From assembly GCF_003324185.1 (NCBI RefSeq), contig NZ_PXUP01000014.1:23868-87867 (forward strand): a stretch of 64,000 bases of DNA, given 5' to 3'. The notes under the pieces are model-generated. The model saw only the letters and a list, made by a program, of their open reading frames with translations. It was not told where the DNA came from and searched no databases. Below, piece after piece: positions 59,401 through 64,000 of the stretch. Origin of the DNA: Faecalibacterium prausnitzii (GTDB lineage: Bacteria > Bacillota > Clostridia > Oscillospirales > Ruminococcaceae). The stretch's first letter is position 1. Each line of letters starts with the position of its first letter. Both the position numbers and the translations under genes were made by a program.

Positions 59401-59682
59401 CACATGGTCCCCTGCAACGAGGTGCGCAACATCTCCGGCGAGGCACCCAACATCGTAGATCTGCTGCAGAGCGGTCTGGTGGACTATGTGTTCTCCACCA
59501 GCGCCAAGGGCCGTGACCCCCGGCGCGATTCCGTCCGCCTGCGCCGCAAGGCCGTGGAGCTGAGCATCCCCTGCATCACCGCAGTGGATACCGCCGCTTC
59601 TCTGGTGGACTGCCTGCGCAGCGAGCACAGCCTGGCAAACATCCCGCTGGTGGATATCGCCACTCTGTACCGCGGCAAATAA
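56431..59682 (+). CDS. carB: Carbamoyl-phosphate synthase large subunit
   Basis: 1083 aa: two homologous ATP-grasp halves ([20 protein letters not shown] near 10 and [20 protein letters not shown] near 565), oligomerisation domain between and C-terminal MGS-like allosteric domain with the TVDTAAS-like [16 protein letters not shown]. The full length and both active halves are intact. Feeds UMP and, via argF, arginine synthesis. Confidence 0.97.
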   Translation: [1083 protein letters not shown]

Positions 59683-59710
59683 GCCCTGAGACCCGCATAA
59701 AATAGCCCTT

Positions 59711-59745
59711 TACAGCGCCTGCCGAAACGGTGGGCGCTGTATTTG
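59711..59745 (+). terminator. Terminator of pyrE-carAB
   Basis: TACAGCGC / GCGCTGTA hairpin followed by TTTG; a moderate T-run. Confidence 0.6.
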
Positions 59746-59771
59746 TGCGGGGTGCACGGAACTGAATACGG

Positions 59772-59837
59772 TTCGTGTGCAATAAACTGCATTTCGTGCG
59801 CAATCCATCGAAAACAGTGCGATAAATATGTTATACT
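59772..59837 (+). promoter_or_regulatory. HU gene promoter with two 12-bp direct repeats
   Basis: -10 TATACT at 59832-59837, weak -35 TCGAAA at 59808-59813. TTCGTG(T/C)GCAAT occurs at 59772-59783 and 59793-59804, starts 21 bp apart, i.e. two helical turns, upstream of the -35. Confidence 0.5.
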
Positions 59838-59897
59838 CAACAACGCAAAATTTGCCAAAAGACGTTACTTTTGGACATTCCAGGAGGATATCGATAC

Positions 59898-60200
59898 ATG
59901 ACCCGTTCCCAGATGATCGAAACCGTGGCACGCAAGACCGGCTTTACCGAAGCTCAGGTCGAGACCACGATGGATGCAATGTTTGACCAGATCGCGGACT
60001 GCCTGCGCGCTGACGAAAAGGTGACCATCGCCGGCTTTGGCCGCTTTGAGATGCGTCCCCGCAAGCCGAAGGCTTACACCAACCCCAAGACCAAGGTCTC
60101 CAGCCAGCTGGAGTCCACCTCCATCCCCGGCTTCAAGGCCAGCGGCCGCTTCAAGCAGAAGCTGGAAGCCGGCAAGAAGAGCGTGGAAGAGACCGCCTGA
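59898..60200 (+). CDS. hup: HU-family DNA-binding protein
   Basis: 100 aa: RSQMIETVARKTGFTEAQVE, GFGRFEMRPRKPKAY arm region and the C-terminal helix FKASGRFKQKLE. Histone-like nucleoid protein. ATG 59898 after AGGAGG. Confidence 0.95.
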   Translation: MTRSQMIETVARKTGFTEAQVETTMDAMFDQIADCLRADEKVTIAGFGRFEMRPRKPKAYTNPKTKVSSQLESTSIPGFKASGRFKQKLEAGKKSVEETA

Positions 60201-60209
60201 TCCTGCACA

Positions 60210-60248
60210 CTGAGAACCGTACCCGTGACCCCGGGTGCGGTTCTTTTT
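60210..60248 (+). terminator. Intrinsic terminator of hup
   Basis: GAACCG-T-ACCCG / CGGGT-GCGGTTC hairpin then TTTTTG. Confidence 0.85.
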
Positions 60249-60328
60249 GTTTCTCTGCTGACAAGCGCGGCATTTCATGCTATACTTGTTGCAACGAGAA
60301 AAACGCCACAAAGAACGGAGTTGTCCAA

Positions 60329-61516
60329 ATGCTTTACAGCGAGTTGCAGTGCAGCGAAGCCATCCACAAGGCCGTGGAACGCATGGGCTTTGCCGAAATG
60401 ACCGAGATTCAGGAAAAGACCATCCCCCTCATGCTGGCCGGGCATGATGTCATCGCCAAGGCACCCACCGGCACCGGTAAGACCTGTGCCTTCGGCATCC
60501 CGGTGGTGGAGCATATCCAGCCGGAAAATAAATACCCGCAGGCCGTTATTATGGCACCCACCCGGGAACTTGCCCAGCAGATCGCCGAGGAGCTGACCAA
60601 CCTCACCTACTTTATGCCCGAGGTGCAGGTGGCCTGTGTGTACGGCGGCGCCAATATGGAAAAGCAGGCAAAGCGTCTGGCCGAGGGCTGCCAGATCGTG
60701 GTAGCTACCCCGGGACGGCTGATGGATCACTATAAACACCACAGCATTGATATCTCCCATGTGACCCAGATCGTGCTGGACGAGGCCGACGAGATGCTAA
60801 ACATGGGCTTTTATAAGGATGTGCGCCACATCATCGAGATGATGAAGGCACGCAAGGCGCTGTCCATGTTCTCCGCCACCATCAGCCGCGAGGTGATGGA
60901 TATCGGCTGGCTGTACCAGCACAACGCCGAGGAGATCACCGTGCAGCCCCGGGAGGAGAGCCAGCCCAAGATCACCCAGTATATGCTGGAGACCTCCGGC
61001 CGCAACAAGCTGTCGGATCTGGCACAGATCATCATCGGCGAGGGATACAAGCGGGTGATGGTGTTCTGCGATACCAAGTTCAACACCGCCACGCTGGCAA
61101 ATCAGCTGGCACGGCTGGGCTTCTCGGTGGACTGCCTGCACGGCGACCTCTCCCAGAAGGAGCGCAACCAGATCATGCAGGCCTTCCGGGACGGCAAGCT
61201 GGCCATTCTGGTGGCTACGGATGTGGCTGCCCGCGGTATTGACGTCTCGGATGTGGATGCTGTCATCAACTATGATGTGCCCAGCGAGAACGAGCACTAC
61301 ACCCACCGCATCGGCCGCACCGGCCGCGCCAAAAAGGAGGGCGTAAGCTACCTGTTCTATGTGCCGGAGGAAAAGAAGCGTGTGCAGGAGTTGCTGCGCC
61401 TGACCCGCAACACCGACCTGTGCACCCCGGTGCACTTTGACTTCAACCACGAGCATATCGTGGTGGAGAAAAAGCAGGACAACGCCGACCGTTTCCAGAT
61501 CAAGTGCTATTTTTAA
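60329..61516 (+). CDS. DEAD-box RNA helicase
   Basis: 395 aa core helicase: Q motif MTEIQEKTIP, motif I APTGTGKT, Ia PTRELAQQ, II DEAD in VLDEADEML, III SAT, and VI HRIGRTGRA. It is the short form ending soon after motif VI with a small tail (NADRFQIKCYF), lacking the RNA-binding extension of DeaD/CshA. Probably a ribosome-biogenesis or mRNA-decay helicase. ATG 60329 after CGGAG. Confidence 0.95.
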   Translation: MLYSELQCSEAIHKAVERMGFAEMTEIQEKTIPLMLAGHDVIAKAPTGTGKTCAFGIPVVEHIQPENKYPQAVIMAPTRELAQQIAEELTNLTYFMPEVQVACVYGGANMEKQAKRLAEGCQIVVATPGRLMDHYKHHSIDISHVTQIVLDEADEMLNMGFYKDVRHIIEMMKARKALSMFSATISREVMDIGWLYQHNAEEITVQPREESQPKITQYMLETSGRNKLSDLAQIIIGEGYKRVMVFCDTKFNTATLANQLARLGFSVDCLHGDLSQKERNQIMQAFRDGKLAILVATDVAARGIDVSDVDAVINYDVPSENEHYTHRIGRTGRAKKEGVSYLFYVPEEKKRVQELLRLTRNTDLCTPVHFDFNHEHIVVEKKQDNADRFQIKCYF

Positions 61517-61567
61517 AGGAAGGAGCTGCTGTACGACCTTGTGCGGCGGCTCTTTTTGCAAAAAGGC

Positions 61568-61598
61568 TTGACCTTCCCCTTTGTGGAAGGTGTAGAAT
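61568..61598 (+). promoter_or_regulatory. MerR-type promoter with 19-bp spacer and dyad
   Basis: TTGACC 61568-61573, 19-bp spacer, TAGAAT 61593-61598. The dyad ACCTTCC (61571-61577) / GGAAGGT (61585-61591) lies between the elements, as in MerR/BmrR-type promoters where the bound protein untwists the DNA. Confidence 0.85.
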
Positions 61599-61625
61599 AC
61601 TCCCGTAAGGAGGGGGTCGTGACCC

Positions 61626-62279
61626 ATGAAGATCAACGAAGTGGAAGCCGCCGTCGGCGTGACCAAAAAGAACATCCGTTTTTACGAGGAAGAGGGGCTT
61701 ATCAGCCCCAGCCGGGAGCCGGGCAACGGCTACCGCAGTTACTCGCAGGCGGATGTGGAGCGCCTGCGCCGCATCAAGCTGCTGCGTAAGCTGGACGTGC
61801 CGCTGGCAGAGATCCGGGAGATGCTGGAAGGGCAGCGCACGCTGGCCGAGGGCATGAGCCAGCAGCTGGAACGTCTGCGCAGCCGCCGCGCCGACTTGGA
61901 AGAAGCAATCGGTTTTTGCACGCTGCTCCAACAGGAGAACGGCCCTCTGGAACAACTGGATGTGGAGCAGACGCTGGCGCGTCTGACCGCACGGGAAGAA
62001 CAGGGAGTGACTTTTGTGAACATTGAACGTACCGACCAAAAGACCCGCCGCATCCGGGGTGCCTGCATCGGTGCCGCCCTTTTTGTGACCATGATGGCTT
62101 TTGTAATGGCGATCATGGGCTGGGCAATCTATACCGATCCGCAGGATGCCCCGCCGCTGCCGCTGCTGGTGGTGATGTTCGGCATCCCGGCGGGCTGCAT
62201 CGTAGGCACCCTGAAGGTGCTGCTGGATCGGATCGAAGAGATCGGAAAGGGAGAAGAAGATGCTTATCGTAACTATTAA
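61626..62279 (+). CDS. Membrane-tethered MerR-family regulator
   Basis: 217 aa. Winged HTH about 1-70 (MKINEVEAAVGVTKKNIRFY, EEEGLISPSREPGNGYRSYS), coiled-coil dimerisation helix about 80-115, then two membrane helices at about 145-165 and 178-198. No effector domain, so sensing probably happens in or at the membrane. AGGAGG precedes ATG 61626. Its own promoter has the MerR signature; its end overlaps the next gene by 20 bases. Confidence 0.85.
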   Translation: MKINEVEAAVGVTKKNIRFYEEEGLISPSREPGNGYRSYSQADVERLRRIKLLRKLDVPLAEIREMLEGQRTLAEGMSQQLERLRSRRADLEEAIGFCTLLQQENGPLEQLDVEQTLARLTAREEQGVTFVNIERTDQKTRRIRGACIGAALFVTMMAFVMAIMGWAIYTDPQDAPPLPLLVVMFGIPAGCIVGTLKVLLDRIEEIGKGEEDAYRNY

Positions 62280-62571
62280 CGAGATCCCGGGCAAAAAGCT
62301 GGAAGCGCTGGGTGTGGTGCGGGGCAGCACGGTGCAGAGCCGCAACCTCGGCCACGACATGATGGCCGGTTTCCGCACCCTTGTGGGCGGCGAAGTGACT
62401 GACTATGCCGAGATGCTTACCGAAGCCCGGCAGATCGCCACCGGGCGCATGGTCAAGGACGCGGAAAGCCTTGGCGCGGATGCCATTGTGGGAATGCGGT
62501 ACGCCTCCGCCAGCGTCATGCAGGGCGCGGCAGAGGTGATCGCTTACGGAACGGCGGTGAAGTTCGTATGA
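62260..62571 (+). CDS. YbjQ/UPF0145-type protein
   Basis: 103 aa: NEIPGKKLEALGVVRGSTVQ and then GHDMMAGFRTLVGGEVTDYA with LGADAIVGMRY, the DUF74 heavy-metal-binding-like fold that forms pentamers. Function unknown. Starts inside the merR end after GGAG and ends in an ATGA overlap with the next gene. Confidence 0.9.
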   Translation: MLIVTINEIPGKKLEALGVVRGSTVQSRNLGHDMMAGFRTLVGGEVTDYAEMLTEARQIATGRMVKDAESLGADAIVGMRYASASVMQGAAEVIAYGTAVKFV

Positions 62572-63476
62572 CAGCAAAAGAAAAACAGGGCTTCGGCCTG
62601 TACTTCCTGTTCGCCTTCGGCATGGCGTGGCTGTGTCAGGTCGGCGGCTGCATGGCGCTTTTGCAGCAGAATAATGCCGTGCTGTATCAGCTGGCGCTCA
62701 TCGTTACCATGTTCTGCCCGCTGCTGGCGGTACTGCTGGTGCAAAAGGCATTTCTGCGCCAGCCCACCGGCATCGGCTGGAAGGTGCAGGGCAAGCGGCG
62801 GTTCTGGCTGGCGGCATGGTTCGGCCCGGCGGTGCTCACTCTGCTGGGTGCGGTGCTGTATTTTGCCGTGTTCCCCTCCCGGCTGGACTTTTCCGGCAGC
62901 TGGCTGGTAGCCGCCTACGGCGGTGAGATGGACGCCCAGACTCTGCGCAGTCAGCTGGGGGTCTCCACCCTCAGTTATCTGCTGCAAAACGGGCTGTTTG
63001 CGGTGCTCCTTGCCCCAGCCATCAATATGTTCCCCGCACTGGGCGAGGAGGTCGGCTGGCGCGGCTATATGATGCCCCGCCTGAAGGAGCGGTTCGGTCT
63101 GCTGAATGGCCGTCTGCTGGGTGGCGTTGTGTGGGGCGTCTGGCATTGGCCGCTGATGCTGCTGGTGGGCTACGAATACGGTACCAATTACTTGGGCGCA
63201 CCCCTGCTGGGTCTGGTGGTGTGGTGCGTGGTCTGCTTTGCCCTGAACACCCTGTTGGATATCCTCTACGAGAAAACGGAGTGCATTTGGGTGCCCGCCA
63301 TTGCGCATGGAGCGTTCAATGCCATTGCAGCGCTGCCGCAGGTGCTGGTTACCCCGGCGGATGCTTATTATAATGTACTGGGTCCCATGCCCATTGGCTT
63401 GATCGCAGCGCTGCCGATGCTGGCGGCAGCGGTCTGGCTGACCCTGCGGGAGATGAAGCAGGAAGAAAAGAACTGA
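62568..63476 (+). CDS. CPBP-family intramembrane metalloprotease
   Basis: 302 aa with about eight membrane helices. Motif 1 EEVGWRGYMMP (glutamates and Arg of the EExxxR type) and motif 2 region WGVWHWPLMLL with the metal His; a third His in AIAHGAFNAI. Abi/CAAX-type proteases cut membrane proteins or peptides. Third gene of the MerR operon, so it may act on the same membrane signal. Confidence 0.92.
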   Translation: MTAKEKQGFGLYFLFAFGMAWLCQVGGCMALLQQNNAVLYQLALIVTMFCPLLAVLLVQKAFLRQPTGIGWKVQGKRRFWLAAWFGPAVLTLLGAVLYFAVFPSRLDFSGSWLVAAYGGEMDAQTLRSQLGVSTLSYLLQNGLFAVLLAPAINMFPALGEEVGWRGYMMPRLKERFGLLNGRLLGGVVWGVWHWPLMLLVGYEYGTNYLGAPLLGLVVWCVVCFALNTLLDILYEKTECIWVPAIAHGAFNAIAALPQVLVTPADAYYNVLGPMPIGLIAALPMLAAAVWLTLREMKQEEKN

Positions 63477-63483
63477 ATCCTAA

Positions 63484-63526
63484 GGCAACAGCCGCTGCAC
63501 TTTTTGTGCGGCGGCTGTTTTTGCGC
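63484..63526 (+). terminator. Intrinsic terminator of the MerR operon
   Basis: AACAGCCGC-TGCAC / GTGC-GGCGGCTGTT hairpin followed by TTTTGC. Confidence 0.85.
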
Positions 63527-63627
63527 AGAAATGGTGAAAGAAAGCTCAAAACAAACCCTGAAACTGAGCGAAAAACTGGATGATGTATACAAAGTGCAAA
63601 AAAAGGCGAAAAAAATGTAAAAAAGGC

Positions 63628-63656
63628 TTGCAAAAGTGGTTGCGGTATGGTACTAT
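63628..63656 (+). promoter_or_regulatory. rRNA promoter P1
   Basis: TTGCAA 63628-63633, 17-bp spacer, TACTAT 63651-63656, preceded by an A-rich stretch (UP-element-like). Confidence 0.75.
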
Positions 63657-63812
63657 ATGTGAGCGCCAAGCGCTGAGACAAAAGAATGACTTCTGAAGCC
63701 TCAGCAGGAAGCCCTTGAAAAGAACCAATAGACGCTGAAAAGTTCCGGCTGATACCGAGAAACCTGAAGCGCTCCAAGTTCAGAAAACTTCAAAAGCTTC
63801 TCAAAAAAGTGC

Positions 63813-63841
63813 TTGACAAAAAACCGCTTCTGTGGTAAAAT
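63813..63841 (+). promoter_or_regulatory. rRNA promoter P2
   Basis: Consensus TTGACA 63813-63818, 17-bp spacer, TAAAAT 63836-63841. Tandem with P1 as in Firmicute rrn operons. Confidence 0.85.
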
Positions 63842-64000
63842 AATCAAGTCGTCAGCCGCAAGGCTGCGGCGCACAGGACCTTGAAAATTGAACAATATCG
63901 AAAGAACTTGTAACGGAACCTATTTTCGTGTTGGAAAAACACGGTAAACAATTCCAAACAAAGTAATTCACACAGGACGCAAGCGATTGCGTCCTGAGCG
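63842..64000 (+). other. Leader of an rRNA operon (16S gene beyond window)
   Basis: After P2 comes CCTTGAAAATTGAACAA, the sequence commonly seen before Clostridial rRNA genes, then AAAGAACTTG and a hairpin GGACGCAA/TTGCGTCC at 63974-63993. No 16S start is seen before position 64000. Confidence 0.7.

Noticed and set aside
56404..59628. 1074-codon open frame on the minus strand
   Set aside because: It is the exact antisense of carB, whose motifs are complete; the His/Gly/Leu-rich translation is typical of antisense of a GC-rich gene.
63842..64000. Start of 16S rRNA within the window
   Set aside because: The 16S 5' end sequence is not reached; only promoter and leader are visible.

Overview
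The window looks like the chromosome of a GC-rich, low-oxygen gut Firmicute of the class Clostridia, most probably a Faecalibacterium (prausnitzii-like) species. This rests on protein resemblance and style: AGGAGG ribosome sites, TTGACA/TATAAT promoters with 17-bp spacers, T-box leaders, an ArgR-type box, an L10 leader and a trpXYZ-type transporter. It is recognition, not a database result.

Layout. (1) 1-7738 is the right part of an integrated element: an incomplete left operon, two XRE regulators, a terminase-small-subunit-like HTH protein, a P4-alpha-like primase-helicase with an iteron-flanked AT-rich origin candidate, an AlpA/excisionase-like protein and a tyrosine integrase with an inserted HTH domain. 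It ends in a 45-nt fragment of the initiator tRNA-fMet gene, so the element split or replaced that tRNA's 3' end. The gene set resembles a phage satellite (PICI/P4 type). (2) 7739-15100 is host chromosome: a mannonate-oxidoreductase-type SDR, an ECF sigma factor with a DUF4349 partner, bioY, argF with an ARG box, dCMP deaminase, and two homologous small cassettes with type I toxin-antitoxin architecture. (3) 15200-27640 has an EF-G paralogue, asnB behind a T-box, a Fur-family and a GntR-family regulator, a T-box-controlled ABC transporter, a YfhO-type membrane protein and a YfbR-type nucleotidase. (4) 28177-33525 is a minus-strand operon ddl-murI-DUF1934-argS-dusB. (5) 33700-37450 is the rpmG-secE-nusG-rplKA and rplJL cluster with its leaders. 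(6) 37567-49450 has a patatin-like protein, xpt, and a cell-division/wall group (PBP, ftsW, murA, ftsZ, coiled-coil protein), then a REC/HD-GYP/GGDEF protein. (7) 49525-59682 has cysE and a complete UMP pathway pyrC-pyrF-pyrK-pyrD, then pyrE-carA-carB. A 29-codon leader ORF directly before an intrinsic terminator suggests E. coli pyrBI-like attenuation. (8) 59898-63476 has HU, a DEAD-box helicase and a three-gene operon of membrane-tethered MerR, YbjQ-like and CPBP protease. (9) 63628-64000 carries tandem strong promoters and leader of an rRNA operon whose 16S gene lies beyond the right edge.

Two non-coding patterns stand out. First, eight copies of a dispersed element lie just downstream of genes, always in the sense orientation. 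Each has a (C/G)AGCGGAA-like box, an AT-rich spacer and a long hairpin with unrelated stem sequence but an almost invariant TGCG (UNCG-type) loop; five copies are followed by TTTTCAC. Two copies are embedded in a longer 0.5-0.6 kb repeat. Second, two paralogous cassettes at about 11.8-12.2 kb and 14.6-14.9 kb each pair a short hydrophobic peptide gene with a convergent, promoter-driven small RNA that shares its terminator.
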